Below the pieces are notes generated by a model. It did no database searches, was not told the origin of the DNA, and saw only the letters and a program-made list of their open reading frames with translations. Positions 1-13,044 of a stretch of 64,000 nt of DNA are shown in pieces. The position numbers and the translations under genes are program-made. This stretch comes from Acestrorhynchus altus (lineage: Eukaryota; Chordata; Actinopteri; Characiformes; Acestrorhynchidae): the NCBI GenBank assembly GCA_034509495.1, contig CM067521.1, forward strand, positions 5,256,292 to 5,320,291, given 5' to 3'. Each line of letters opens with the position of its first letter. The first letter of the stretch is position 1.

Positions 1-706
1 CGGAGCCATACTCACTTGCCGGTTTTCTTGAAAAGGGGGCGCAGCTGAAATCCCTGAGCTCAGTGTGAAAACAAGTCTTATAGGAGTCAGTTTTTTTTCC
101 CCTATAATGATCACTATCATTTGAACGGGCCTTCAAAGCTTAAGTGCTGTCACAGACTGAAGGTTGACTCTTCTTGCTCCCCCAGTGTGGAAGTGTCAAT
201 TACCCAGCCCTGTTAGGACGAACGCATACGATGCTCCCATCATTAGGAGGGTGAAGATAAGCACATGCTTCCTCCGATACATGTGAAGCCACTGCCTCTT
301 TTTGAACTGCCATTGCATCATGGCTGGGCAGCCAATGCACTCAGAGGAAAGCCAGTAGTGTCCAGCTACAGCCCACAGTACAGCGCACTCAGCCACAACT
401 ACACTGTCAGACCCACGCTCTCACTTCTTTACAAGATCTCCTCTAGTGGTTCGTTTCAGAATTGGAGCCACAGTTTCCCATTTCTACGACATTACCAAAG
501 TACAAAGTGTGGCGATAGATGATATACTCTTTGTTTTATGGACAACTCGCCCACCAAGGTTCGAAAGTTATGTTGAAAGTTAAGAAATTAAACTCCTGTA
601 AAGTTGCAGTTTTGGAGATGGGTGGTTTCATTCATGGTTTATGGTTCTAATAATGTTCTGCCCATTGCGTCTCTTTTTATAACTGCTGCTCTTTCTGTTT
701 CTGCAG
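1..706. other. atxn7l2 intron with dispersed repeat
   Basis: No exon found upstream of 707. Bases about 185-400 resemble, in reverse orientation, the stretch at 27560-27780 (shared words around GGCTGCCCA, ATGCAATG and AGAGG), so this is a copy of a dispersed repeat. The open frames here have no recognisable protein similarity. Confidence 0.6.
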
Positions 707-3700
707 AGAAAGAATGTGACCTGGATAAACACTGCGGCGTTTTGGATCCAGAGAGGAAGAAAGTTTGTACTCGACTCTTAACCTGCAATGTAAGTTTACT
801 TCTCCCACCTATAACAGATTAATTCACCTGAAGCACTGAAGTTCACTAAGCTCAGGCTTACAGACACACATTAGCATTGGTTCCGTAGGAGAGTAGGAGA
901 CCTCTAGACAGTCACACGTGCCCGATGTTTTCAGGAGATCTTGCGCTTCTCCAATTTGTCTTCATTTGAGGTGGAAATATTAACGGAATTGAAATACTTC
1001 TGTGAATTTGACCATGTTTTCATCAAAACATTTGTGTGCACCTACAAATCCTGTTTGATCATTCAAGGTTTTTGAGCTGAAAATGCAAGTATTTGTAATG
1101 ATTACTGTATTTTCCGGATTATAAGCTGCTACTTTTTTCCACACTTTAAACCATGCGGTTTATAATGAGGTGCTGCTTTTTCTTCTTATATATGTTATTT
1201 TCCAGGTTTATTTTTATTTTTTTAAACTTTGCGGGTGCGGCTTATATTCCGGTGCGTCTTATAGTCCGGAAAATACAGTAAATCAACAAGGATATTAATA
1301 ATTAATTCATCAGAATACTTCACAGCGTTCCAAATGAAATGCGGTGGGAAAACAACCGGTCCTTCATTATTTTATTTATTTATGTATCAGTATTATCCCT
1401 TCTCAGGACTTTTATTCTGAAATTCTCAAATGAAAAGGGAGCACATAGCCCCTCCCTCCTCATTTTTCTCTATAACCCAAAATCTGGGTCAGTGATGTCA
1501 TTAGCCTGGCTGATCAGTGAGAGTCTGCATGCAGGTTAAGCATGTACACGTGGGCTGAACAGTAAACATGCACTGGAAGCTCCTTTGGTGTTTAAACTGG
1601 GATTTAATTCAGTTTTCTGAGCTCAATTGCTCACTGATAATTGATCACACAACGATGAGACCAAGGTTAGATTGGGTATGTCTGATGGTCTGTCATGATG
1701 TGTATCGTATCTGTAGGTTATTCTGATCCTGAGTTATAAAGCTTAGAATACCAGCGTGTAACTGCCCGCAAAGAGCAGCTCTCTGTTTCTCATCAGTGAA
1801 CATATACGGTCTTCTGAGTTTTGTTTATATAATGTTGATCTGAATCTGAAAACAAGCTTTATTTATATGCTCTGCTTTTACCCTCTTGATTAAATATGTT
1901 GTGTATAGAGCTCTGTATGCTTTCTTTTTTTTTGCGTGTTTATGTAACGGACCCTTGCCGTCATCTTCAGTGCATGTGAAATTGTGAAACCCTTCTTATT
2001 TTCTGGAAGCAGAGCCGTTTTTTTCTCAAATCCGTGTCTGATGGGAGGGTGGTTCTGCTTTTTTAAGGGTGAGTGTGGTCTTCGTACCACAGGTCATCTG
2101 ATGATACAGCAGATTTGTGTCTGCCTTTGTAGACCAACAGGAAGTTGCATGGACACGACTTACAGGAAATGGGGAAGGAACTACAGGAAAAGACTCTTCA
2201 GTGCTTTTACATCAGAGTTTCACTTGCGCTTTAAAAAAAGGAAACTTTGAGAATAAGACCAGAATGGTCATCGTGCATTTAGGTGGATGAAATATAACAA
2301 ACATATTTAAGCATTTGGACAGTTGATCTTCATTTTAACTACAGCGAGTGATGGAGGTGATGAAACTAAACACCTGCAACTGAAGAAATGTCTTAAACGT
2401 CATTTGTAGAACATAATCAATAGAAAAGTTAGGTCACCCTGCGCCCTGATAACTGGTATTTCCTCCGTTGTCTGAAATAATGGCAGTTAGATGTTTCCTA
2501 TATCAGTCATTGACTGAAAGATTTCCTGTCTCCTCCATGCTGAATTCTTTCAGAGGGTCTTCCTCAATCCCCCTCTGATACAATAAAGATTTCATAGTGG
2601 TTTCTGTGATGGAGAGATCAAAGCCGCCCCAAACCATGACACTTCCACCACCGTGCTTCACAGTTGCTTCACAAAATGCCTGAATGTTCTGAGATCTTTC
2701 TGAAGGCCTTCCAGGGCTCTTTGGTGAAGTGTGTGTGATCAGTGTGTTAAGTGTTGTGTGTCTCAACATGGCTAAAATGAAGATCAAATGTCAGCATGTT
2801 TAAATATGTTGAAGACAGAGGTGTTCATGGGACGTCCCAGCTGTTTCACACGATTGTGTGTCGCCTTCTGTGGTTCATTCTGGTTGATCGCTAGTAGTGT
2901 GTTCATCTTTATATAACTGCACTGAACACCGTTCTTCTGGTTCCCCTGCAGATCCACTCCGTTCACCAGCGGCGGAAAGTTGAAGGTAGAAGTAAAAACT
3001 TTAACCAGCTGTTGGCGGAGCTGAAGATGAGTTCAAAGAATCGGGATCGCGTAGCTCAAACTCTCGAGGGTCCAGCTGCCCCACCACCCAGCCTGGAGAC
3101 TCCCAGAGAACCCACCAACTCCCCACACTGCAGGAGACCGCTGACCAACTCTCCTGCCTTCAGGTGAGAAGTGTGATTCTACTCTACTTTTTTTGATCGT
3201 CCTTTAGGCAAATTTGGGAGCTTGTACCAGCAACTGAGTAGTATTTTAGTACTGGTCGCTTGTGGTTCCAAGTAAGTTGAATAGGGACCAGAACATGACA
3301 CACACATCTTGCAGAGCTCTGACTGTCCAGAGATAATCGTCATTCTACGCTCTAGGACAGACACCCAGCTCTACTGCTGTGTGTTATTGTGTTTGTTGTT
3401 TTAGGTTGTGCGTCAGATCGTGAAGCTGCTGATTGAACATCACTATTTGCCTCTAACAGACTAAGGAGCTGTGTTTGACTAGAGTTGGTTCCATGCGATG
3501 GAAATTCACCTGTGTCTGAAGACGTTTCCTTTGTGCTAGCTTATCATTTGTGGTTTCTTAGTGTCTGGGTGGGTATTTCAGGTCCAGCAAGTAAAAATCT
3601 GCCCCATGTTTTTGTTCCAACTGCCTGGGTGGCTCTGCTGTGACTCCGCCTGCGAAGCCATTATTAGCAAAATTACCTGAAGGTGGAGTAATAGCCGTTA

Positions 3701-5257
3701 TTCCTCAACCTAAGATCAGTCCTATTATGAAAGTCAGAATCCACCCCAGGCTTTTGTTCCAACTAGCTGAGCTGCAGCAGAGCCACCCAGGCAGTCCTGG
3801 ACCTGAACCTGCCTCTGGAATATACAGCTTTGGGAGCAACACCATTTCCCACTTCTGCTCTTCTGGCCTGCCCACACTGTACCAGAGTTCTTGAGCAAGA
3901 TAAACATGAACCTATTGGTGACCTGCATAATGCCAGGCGTGGGCTGTAGGGTTATAACCCAACCCTCCATCAAGTAGTTTGGAGAGGGATGAGGTGTGGT
4001 GCTGATCATCCAGCATTCTGACCTCACAAACTCTTGCTCTTTCACTGAATGCAATCAGACCCTCAGAGCAATGTTCCAGAATATAGTTGAAAGTCTTCTC
4101 TGGACAGTAGAGACAGCTACTCCAATAAAAGCAGGATAAACCCTTTTTAATACCCTTGATTTCAGAAGAAATGGCGAAGGAGCAGGTGTCCCAATACTTA
4201 TGTGCACGTGTTGTAGTTTTCCTGAAGTGTGTAAAGATGGAGCAAAACAGTTGTATGATGGTATTTAAGGTGGAACAAGCTATTGATTTCTACAGTTTGT
4301 GGAGCCTAGGGTTTAGGGTTTATATATAATGGATTATAACACGTTATTAGATCACATGTAATTAATGTAACACCTCCCAACTCCTCCTGAAGATGATGTG
4401 GACGTGTTTGTGACGTCATTAACACTAGTCTTGTGACTCCAGCAGGATGCGGACGGTATCAGAGAATGCCCCTGAGGAGGAGAAAGCTGTTCGGGAGGAG
4501 GCGAGTGCACGTGCACCTTCACCCCTCACTCAGGGCCGGCTCTCCAGCGACGAGAGTGAAGGAGAGGCAGCTGAGGAACCTGCTGACTGGCACTCCACCC
4601 CGTGGCACCCGAAACCACTCGCAGTAATTTATTTCTATTTATTTACGTTCTATTAATTTGATCACAAACTGATACGTGTTATGAATCAGACACAAAGGTA
4701 TTTGTAAGCGTTTTATTTAAGGACGCTCTTCTCTGGATCACTTTAACTTCTAAAACCTGAGGCCCTCACTTTGCAGGCATCTCCATGTTGCTATTCTAGG
4801 CTTTATAACTCAGGATCAGAGTAACATACAGACATGATGCACATAACAGTTAGACTTACTCGATCTAAACAGCATGGCAGACGCTGTGTTATAAATCAAT
4901 AGATTACATGTTTATTCACTACACATTGGAATATATCAGAGTTGGGGTTGGACAGAAGGGTAACACGAGCACAATGTTCCAAAATCCCATTTTGGGGGTG
5001 ATTTAAATGCCCTGTTTTCTGAGCAATAGAGAGAACTGACCTCTGATCTATCATTCTGGAACATTCTCAAGATAAGTGTGTGTGTGAGGGGATTGACGTC
5101 ACATCTGCACATTCATTGAGTTGATATGAGAAGGAAATTCTGTGCCAAGGTCCTGCACAGCTGTTTATTATTTAAGTGACACACAGCACTTCAGTACAAT
5201 CTGTGTTAATTTGTTGCAGGAAACCTTTGTCAGTTCTGATGCCTCACGTCAATTTAC

Positions 5258-5319
<62 letters not shown>

Positions 5320-5848
5320 TCTGTGCATGTTTGTGTGTGTGAATATATACACGTATATACCAGTCAAAGGTTTTAGAACACCCAGTATGGGTTCTGAAAC
5401 TTTTGACGGGAAGTGTGTACACATTAGGTAGCGGCATGTTGTTTGTCATTCTCAGCATTGCAGTGACACTGATGTGGTGTGTTAGTGTGTGTTGTGCTGC
5501 TGTGGGTGGGTGGACCACCACCACGTCAGTGTCACTGCAGTCCTGAGAATGACACATCACCCAAATAATACCACTCTGTGGTGGTCTTGTGGGGTCCTGA
5601 ACATTTGAAGAACAGGGTGAAAGAAGGCTGACGAGGTACGCAGATAAACACGTCAGCAGTCTAATCATAGAACTACAAAGTGCTCCTGTTTGGTCGGTGA
5701 AGCTGATAGAAACGAACAGTGAGTCTAGAAACAAGGAGGCGGTCATCATGTTGTGATGTGATCTCTTGATTTAACAACATGCTGCTGCATAATATATGTA
5801 CACTACAGGTTTCAGGACCCATATTGGGTGTTCTAAAACTTTTAATTT

Positions 5849-5885
<37 letters not shown>

Positions 5886-6764
5886 ATATCATAGGTTAAA
5901 AGTGACTTGGTCATAATGGTGCATCTGTAGATTTATTTTGCATGTTCTACTTAATATTTTATTAAAACATTATAATGTTAACTTCTATTTAAAATATTTT
6001 GTCATCGTTTTAGACGTGATGCCCCCTGGATATGAAATGCATTATTACGTGGTGTTTTTCTGTTTTAATTTCTCACTTTTCATTAAAATAAATGTATATA
6101 TTTATTTACACCTTAAAAACTGAAGTTAAAAATGATGTTTCTTCATGGGTAACTTGACCACCAGCAGCAGTTACTGGTGTTGATCAGTGTTCCTGTGTTG
6201 TTGCAGTACTGTACGTTTGGCAGTTGTGCTCTGGGTCATGGCATCTTCACGTTTGATCGGCGATTACACCACCTGCGGTCTGCTGTGAGTGCCATGGTAG
6301 AGAGTCACCTCAGCGCCCACCTGTGGAAGTAAGGACCTACTATATTCTAGATCTGGCTGAAATTTCACGGTTGGTTTTACTGGATTAATTGGTTATAATG
6401 GATCATATTTGCCACGTAATTAGATGCTGAATAATTCCCCACTGGACCCGTAAACAAACTGGCTATGTTACAGTGCTGGACCTTAGTGTTTCTGATGATC
6501 ATCTCATAAACGTACATGGTGTTTTTTAGGGATGGTGGTGGACTGATCATACACAGCAGTGATCTTTTCTGTCATTTGCTGCTGGCTTTCTTTCTGTAAG
6601 CCACACTTACCGCAGCTGTCCCTTAATGAAGCTTAATCCTGAGTTTAATCCAGTTTAACTGATTAGAAAGCTGTTCAGGAGCCATCCCGCTCCTAAACCA
6701 ATTACGGGTTTTCGCCCTTGAGAGACTTTGGTAACTGTAACAGATGTTTTTGCATGGACTTCCC

Positions 6765-6838
<74 letters not shown>

Positions 6839-9800
6839 GTTCTAAAATCAGATTTTATGAAATGTACTTTTTCATATTTTATTAATTAGTTTTTTAAGTT
6901 ATTGCTATATTATAATAATAATAATAATAATGTCATTTATTAAACATGGATACTCATATCATAATTTGTGTATGTTTTCTAAAATTTTGATTGGTTGAAC
7001 AGTCTCAAGGCCTGCACCGTGCAGTTATATCAATATCAGTGTAACCAACAGACAACCAACCCTGTCTATCCACTGTGGTGCACACTGGCACTAAAAGTGT
7101 TCAAACACAGCAGATTATATGTTTATTCATTATGTAGGGGAATATTAGGGGTGGCTGATATAACACCACAATATTTAAAGATATTTTCACATTATTTTGA
7201 CATGCAGACAAAATGCACGTCAGTAAATATCAGTGGGGCAGATTCTTAAAAACTGCTACTCAAATGATGAGATGCATTTTATCTAATTAAACGGCGCTAA
7301 GTAAACTCTAATGAAGTGTGCAGTCAGTGTTTAGGCACTGTTAATGATCTCTAAAATATTACATTTTAAATAGATCAAGACATCTACCTGTCATGGACTG
7401 AGTAATGTCATCAGTGAGAAATCCAGCTCAGCTAAAATGCATTTAATACCATCGGATTTAAATCCCACTTTAAACGCTGCAGTGCATGTTTACTGCTGTG
7501 GTCATGTGTACAGTCGTGGCCGAAGGTTTTGAAAGTGGCACATTTTTGATTTCAATTTGTAGTAATTCTCTAATAAAATCTCTAGATTGTGAAGAGTGTT
7601 CAGACAATTAATTGCAAAGTCATTCCCTGCCATGAAAATGACCTTATCATAAAATAACCATTAGCTACTACTTTTCTCCTGAGCTAATGAGATCAAGACG
7701 GCTCGTGTCACTCGGTCATGCTGAATAGATGAGCAGACTGGTTGCTTTAAAAGAAACCCATGTATCATCATTGCATGGCATCAAAAAGGTTTCACAGGCT
7801 GGGACATTGCTGCTTGTAAGACAGAACCCCGATCAAACATTTATCGAGTCATCAGGAACTTCAAGGAGATTGGTTCTGTTGCGGTGAAAAAGGGTTCAGG
7901 GAACCAAGAAAGTCAAGCAAGCATCAGAACCGTCTCCTAAAGAGGATGCAGTTATGAGATTGGGTCACCATCAGTGTAGAGCTCAGGAATGGCAGGGGCA
8001 GGTGTGAGGGCATCTGAATGCGACAAAGGCTTTTGGAGGACGGCTTGGTGTTAAGAAAGGCAGCAAAGATCCCCCTTCTCATCAAGGACAGACTGACGTT
8101 CTGAAGGACGTATAGAGATTAGACTGCAGAGGACTGGGGTAAAGTTATTTTCTCTGATTATCACTTCAGACAGTTTGGGACATCTGGCAAAATGATTGTC
8201 CGTAGAAGAAAAGGTCCTGTGTCATGCCAACAGTGAAGCATCCTGAGACCATGTGTGGGTTCACTGAAAACTTTGCTGAAGAACACGTCCGTGAATAAGG
8301 AATGGTATCAAAACAGTCTCCAAGAACAACTTCCCACAATGGTCCAGGAGCAATTTGGAGATGCACAATGGTTTTTCCAGCATGATTGCGCACCATGTCT
8401 AAAGGCAAAAGTGAAAACCAAGCGTCTCGGTGAAAAAAACATTGAAACTTTGGATTCATGGCCAGGAACGTTCCCAGATCTTTATTCCAATGAGACCCTG
8501 TGGTCAGTTGTCAGAAAGAGGGTAGACAAACAAAAACCCAGAAACTCTGATCAACTCCAAGCACTGATTAGGCAAGAATGGTTTGCCATCACTCATCTGG
8601 ATCAAATTCCAACAGGATTTCGGAGACGTGAATGGTTTATTGTCCATATAAAAAAAAATACCCCACACAATTCAATACCCCACACAAAAATTTTAACTTA
8701 CAAAATAGAAGACACATTTGATTAGTCTGTGATCGATGACCTTGGCAATAACATGGCATGTTTGACTGTCTCCTATAAATGTGTAATTCTTAGGAAAGTG
8801 AACTACAAAAAGCAACACACATTTGGCCTCAGAGATTGAGTTACAGTACAATCACTTGCTTCTTATGGTTTATTGCTTTATTAATTACTCTCTTCCTCTC
8901 ACTAGGAAAATACCTCAAGCGTCAGATCCTCAATCCCACAGTCCTTTGGCGAAGCCTTCAGCTGTTCCTGCCTCCCCTTCCTCCACTTCCCATCATTCTA
9001 AATCGAAGGCAGGAAATCACAGCTCCCCCTCAGTCAAGACCTCCCCATACTCCTCCCAGGGACCAGGCAAGGAAGCCCACTCGCAGAGTTCCTCCACCAG
9101 CAGGGCCTATAGTCAATCTGAGAAGTCTGGGGGCAGCAGCCAGTTAGTGGCAGCTCATTCAAAGCCCGCTCGGACAGCCAGCCAGCCGGGGGGGGCGGGG
9201 CGACCCAAGAACCCCGTGGGCCGACCCAGCAAGCAGCAGGTGCGCCTCAGGGAAACAGAACAGACTACGTCTACAACCGCTGTGCGAAAGCGGAAAGCCT
9301 CTCTGAGTGAGGCAGACACAGTCAGCCCGGACAGGAACTGTCTAAGCCCGGACCGGGATAGGGACCGTGTCAGGCCACCTGTGTCTAGCAAAACATCTCC
9401 AGCTCCTAATTCAACTTCGCTTCCAGACAGACCGACGCCTCCATCTCACGGACAAACCAACGGCTCACTCTCTCCGGGGAGCAAGCCCCCAAGGCCTCAG
9501 CTGGGCCCATCCTCGGCTGAGTCACCCCACAGCCCCTCGCCATGGCCATTTAAGCGGACTCACACCTCGTCCCCGGACCCGCACGCCCGGGGGGGAAACT
9601 CAGGACACCACAGCAGGGTTCCCAGCTTCGAGCACAGAGGCCTGGGCAAGAAACGTAAAAGCAGCGAATCATCACCTCCCTCTAAAGCTCACCGGCTGCC
9701 CACACCTCCTCACTCTGGCTTCTACCCCTGGAAAGAGAGCAAAGGGTCAGCACTGCCCGTAGGAGGGGAGAAGAAGCTCAGTGCACCGAAGGTGAGGGTT

Positions 9801-10856
9801 TGTCACTTGTGGTGACGTCAGTACAGGTGGAAACTCATAACATAAATGTACAATTATTTAAAGATCTTACTCATCAAAAAATAGTTGCATCCAGAAAGAG
9901 GTGTGGGGTTGCATTGCTTTTGGGAAGGAAGATGAAGGTGATCAGGATCAATAACTGATTATAAACCTAGACTGATATAATCAATATTTATTGATCTACA
10001 CATACAGAAGTCGTGTTTCTCAGTACGGCGTTGGGTTTAACACAACGTGCCAGAAGTCTCAGCATGGAGTTGTAGAGGTTCCTAATGGTGTCCTGTGATG
10101 ATCCATCCCATACAGCTTGTATGTTCTCACTCAGTTCTGCAGATTGTGTGGTAGGGGTGGAGTGTTCCTGGGATAGGTTTGGAGATGAGATTGACCACTG
10201 CATAGTATCTTCAAGGCGAGCTCTTGAGGCGCCAGCAGTATATGTTCAGAAAAAGTAGGACTACTGGTTGCAGAACCTCATTAACGTAATGCTGGAATGT
10301 AATGTGTCTGTAATGAAGACCAAAGGTGATCTGGCATCATACAAAATTGCACCTCAACACCCATCTTGGCACTGATCGCGGTATCCGATTCTTTGGTCAT
10401 TTCCAACAAGACAAAAGTGGGACTCGTCACTGAAGACCTAAAGCCATTCTGAGTGAACATTGCAGTTGTGCATAACAATCATTTGATTCCTTCTAGATGC
10501 AACTATATTTTTGGATGTTCATTGTTTTTTAAATGCTTCAACAAACTGTAACCCTTGTAGGGTAACATCTTCCCTTTTTAATCTCTGTTCATTATTAGGA
10601 ATGGGTGGATAATATGGTATAAACTCTGTATTAAGGATTTTGTGTTTTACAGTTATGTAATATGTTCTGATGAGTAACAGTTTTGTCATTTGACTAATAA
10701 GAATAAAATAACCAGTGGTTTTAATCGTGAAATTTCTGATCAAAACTTATTAGAAATGGTTTTATTAGTTTATCAGATGTGAACGTCTGAATGTGGGAGA
10801 TGAATTCATAAACCGACTGTCTCTGATTCTCTTCACAGCCAAAACTGCATCGCTGA
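707..10856 (+). CDS. atxn7l2: Ataxin-7-like protein 2, 3' part (six exons, 5' end outside window)
   Basis: Exons read as 707-789, 2952-3163, 4446-4623, 6207-6328, 8906-9791 and 10839-10856, all with GT-AG borders and compatible phases; together they give the last ~498 residues. The first exon enters with a split codon, so upstream exons are missing. Exons 707-789 and 2952-3163 encode the SCA7 zinc-binding motif: HCGVLDPERKKVC, then C-x5-C and x2-H spanning the splice junction. Exons 4446-4623/6207-6328 encode the second family block (WHPKPLA, CTFGS, FDRRL). The long exon 8906-9791 is Ser/Pro-rich and low complexity; the last exon adds only PKLHR and the stop. Ataxin-7 family proteins tether the deubiquitinase module of the SAGA complex in the nucleus; that role is family knowledge. 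Choice of ATXN7L2 over ATXN7/ATXN7L1 rests mainly on the cyb561d1 and gpr61 neighbours. An ATTAAA at 11183-11188 is a plausible poly(A) signal. Confidence 0.9.
1103..1280. mobile_element. Palindromic MITE with TACTGTATTTTCCGG ends
   Basis: A 178-bp element begins TACTGTATTTTCCGGATTAT and ends with the inverse (ATAGTCCGGAAAATACAGTA), giving near-perfect terminal inverted repeats of about 20 bp. The interior is also partly self-complementary (ATAAGC.. and ..GCTTATATTCC). It has no coding capacity and is a non-autonomous DNA transposon; the superfamily is not assigned. It lies inside an atxn7l2 intron. Confidence 0.8.
2330..2790 (-). mobile_element. Tc1-like transposon fragment
   Basis: The minus-strand translation contains VKHGGGSVMVWGGF, the hallmark Tc1 transposase motif between the first and second catalytic acidic residues. 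Flanking text near 2320 and 2790 (ATGAAGATCAAATGT type) resembles the fragment at 51950-52290. Only the central part of the transposase survives. Confidence 0.75.
3575..3895. repeat. Dispersed repeat with TGGACCTG/CAGGTCCA ends
   Basis: Begins near CAGGTCCAGCAAGTAAAAATC and ends near AGTCCTGGACCTGAACC; the words CTGCCTGGGTGGCTCTGCTG (3624 on) and CAGCAGAGCCACCCAGGCAG (3775 on) are exact inverse complements. Related copies occur at about 44735-44960, 48595-48765, 51055-51200, 53245-53405 and 56830-56900. Confidence 0.65.
3890..4220. mobile_element. Non-autonomous DNA transposon (GATAAACATGAAC family)
   Basis: Shares GATAAACATGAAC, ATGCCAGG, GAATGCA.TCA, TCCAGAAT.TAGT.GAAAGTCTTC and AGCAGGTGTCCCAATACTT with other copies at 18545-18920, 20200-20330, 37560-37810 (inverted) and 51540-51720. 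No open frame resembles a transposase. Sits in the atxn7l2 intron between exons 3163 and 4446. Confidence 0.65.
5258..5318. repeat. (GT)n microsatellite
   Basis: About 30 uninterrupted GT units in the fourth visible atxn7l2 intron group; translation in any frame gives only Val-Cys or His-Thr runs. Confidence 0.97.
5425..5765. mobile_element. Foldback/MITE-like repeat, copy 1
   Basis: TCATTCTCAGCATTGCAGTG (5438 on) and its inverse near 5530-5555 (CACTGCAGTCCTGAGAATGA) form inverted arms; followed by ACAGGGTGAAAG and ACTACAAAGTGCTCCTG. Further copies at 25108-25500, 26430-26755, 36385-36850, 40134-40562 and 47650-48195. This copy is an internally deleted version. Confidence 0.75.
5850..5882. 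repeat. (GT)n microsatellite
   Basis: About 16 GT units in the same atxn7l2 intron; not coding. Confidence 0.95.
6769..6832. repeat. (GT)n microsatellite
   Basis: About 31 GT units in the intron after exon 6207-6328. Confidence 0.97.
7510..8830 (+). pseudogene. Decayed Tc1-like transposon
   Basis: The left end (CAGTCGTGGCCGAAGGTTTT) is typical of fish Tc1 elements. Translated plus-strand text from 8255 to 8600 shows FFQHDCAPCLKAK followed by LDSWPGTFPDLYSNETLWS, corresponding to the second D and the DLNPIE(NLW) region of a Tc1 transposase with the usual 34-residue spacing eroded. Several stops and frameshifts interrupt it and the right inverted repeat is not intact. Located in the atxn7l2 intron just before the long exon at 8906. 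Confidence 0.85.
9880..10520 (-). mobile_element. Tc1/mariner-related remnant with short inverted ends
   Basis: Ends AAAAAATAGTTGCATCCAGA (left) and TCTAGATGCAACTATATTTT (right) are inverse complements. The minus-strand frame at 9988-10203 contains SSQDTIRNLYNSMLRL, resembling the C-terminal end of DDE transposases of the Tc1/mariner group. A related short copy lies at about 26140-26310. Located in the last atxn7l2 intron. Confidence 0.6.
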
Positions 10857-11279
10857 GCAGGCCAGCCTTCCAAGCCACTATCTGAGGAGCCCTGCAAAAC
10901 TGTATGGACTGTGGACATGAAACTGTGTGTATGTGTGTGTGAGAGAGACTGGTTGTGTCAGAAACTGACAAACTGGTTGAGTCGAGTCTGGATGTGTTCG
11001 GTCAGTGTGGATGATTTATTTTTATTTTTATTTTTATTTTTCTTCCTTTGGCCAATACATGAATGTCTGTGAGCATGGGAGAGTGTATGACAGAAGATGG
11101 GGGAGTGAATTTCTCCGTAAATTCAGAAATACCTCACAATCTACTGGATATGCTGCTATATAAATGTTGATTTATAAAATGAATTAAAATATTCTTTATA
11201 CTTGACACATGCTTCTCATTTCATATTTTTATTAGTAGCAATACTTTTTTATTACAACTTTATTAGTAATAGTTTTACT

Positions 11280-12440
11280 AATGGAGTGAATTCGTATTGT
11301 GGTGGTATTGTAGTAATGTATTAATACCAAGGCTGCTATTAATAGTAGTAATAATGGTTGTAACAGTAGTAATAACTGATAATGGTATCAAAAGTATTAA
11401 TGCTTGTATTAATAGTAATAATGATAATGGCATTAATAGTAGTATTGGTATTAGCAGTGCTAGTATTAATGATGTTTGTAGTAATAGTTAATATTCATAT
11501 TATATAAACCCATAAGAGCCCAGACCTGTTTTTGAATTTTGAGCATAACAGAACTGCAGCATAATACCAATCTGATTTATTAACTGAGCAGCTCGTTCAT
11601 GTTTTTCTTATTGTTATAAAGGTCACATGACTTTGTAAATACTTTAAGGTAAAAAAGCCCAATGTACCATGTTTGTCAACAATTTCATATCTTCTATTTC
11701 ATTATTTAGTTTAGAAATTGGGTCCAAACTGGTTAAATATGTTTTGTTTAAACATTTGACGGGTTAAATGGGTTGGAACTTTGTCTCAAGGACTGACCAA
11801 GCACACCGTCTTTTTGTAAATGAGGTTCACACATTCACAGACGTGTAACACAGACGTGTAACACAGACGTGTAACACAGACGTGTAACACAGACGTGTAA
11901 CACAGACGTGTAACACGCACAGGGTGTTCAGCTTGGTGTTTGTTTAGGAAAAGTGAGGGATAAAATGCAGTAAGTAACTTTACACATATTTTGAAAGGTC
12001 TGGGATATACGTCACTGTGGGTCCTAATGGGTATCAAAACAGTCTCAGCAAATATAATACCAATGCTAATATTACTTATAGTAAGTTTAATTGCTCAGAG
12101 TAATGGTATAAAATCTAGCAGTATTGGTAATACATTTTACCAGTAAACACAGCAGTGTTATTAGTACTAATACTTGTAATAGTAGTATTACTTTTATCTT
12201 TGGCATTAATAGTAGTAATTGTGCTTAGCAGTAATCTTAAGCTGTAATGCAGTAGGAGTAATGAGTTTATTATTAATCAGTAATACAATACTATTATAGT
12301 TTTAGTATTAATACTTGTATCTGTTTTAGTATCAGGGCTGGTATCAATAGTAGCATAAGTTGTAATATTGTAGTATTAATTCGATCAGTTTTAGTAATCT
12401 TTGTAATAGTATTACTTGAACGATTGACATTAATAGTGGT
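11280..12440. repeat. Interrupted AT-rich (TAATAGTAGTA)-type low-complexity DNA
   Basis: Two blocks (11280-11500 and 12060-12440) are made of degenerate TAGTATTAATAGTA words; between them lies the 13-bp minisatellite. No gene is visible in this intergenic stretch between atxn7l2 and cyb561d1. Confidence 0.7.
11838..11915. repeat. 13-bp minisatellite, six perfect copies
   Basis: CAGACGTGTAACA repeated six times head to tail without mismatch (78 bp). Intergenic. Confidence 0.95.
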
Positions 12441-13044
12441 TAGCAATAGTAACAGTTTATTGTTACATGCAATCACTGCTTTTATCCAATCATTATCTGC
12501 TTTGTGACCCGTTTTCCACACATTGAACAAGGCATTCACTGGACTGTACCAGTTCTTTAGTCTTTGAATCCCACTGCACACCCTGCAGGTATTTATAGCC
12601 TGTGCAACACCATCTGCAGAACCCTGAAGTTACTGCGCACAAGGTGACTCATTTTTTTTTTTTTTTTGAGCTTATTTGTAATAATGTTACTAGTAGTAGT
12701 ATTAAAAGTAGTGTTGAAAATGTAATAGTTTATGAACAACTGTATTTATGAAAGTAACCCTACAGTTGTGAACAGGTTGCACTCATGATGATAACAGACA
12801 AACTGGACTTGGTTTGTGCCAGTTAGAAACGATACCAATGGCCGAGTTGAATTAAGGTTGATAACGAGCACAGCAGCTGGACTTGATTGGATTTGTGCAG
12901 GCTAGCAGTGCTGCTGTATGAATTCATACTTCGATTTAACATTAGCTTAGCAATGCTTTTTTCATTTTTATTTATTTATTTATTTTGCAGTGAAACAGAA
13001 ACTGTTTTATTGCGTCAACATGAATATACAAATACTGCTACTGA

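Noticed and set aside
5142..5749. Open frames over the (GT)n run (Val-Cys and His-Thr repeats)
   Set aside because: Pure microsatellite translation; no splice or family support. The same applies to frames over 48249-48311, 49813-49878, 50038-50190 and 57332-57404.
8255..8725. 156-codon plus-strand open frame as a gene
   Set aside because: Matches the decayed Tc1 transposase catalytic region; it lacks the N-terminal DNA-binding domain and is intronic.
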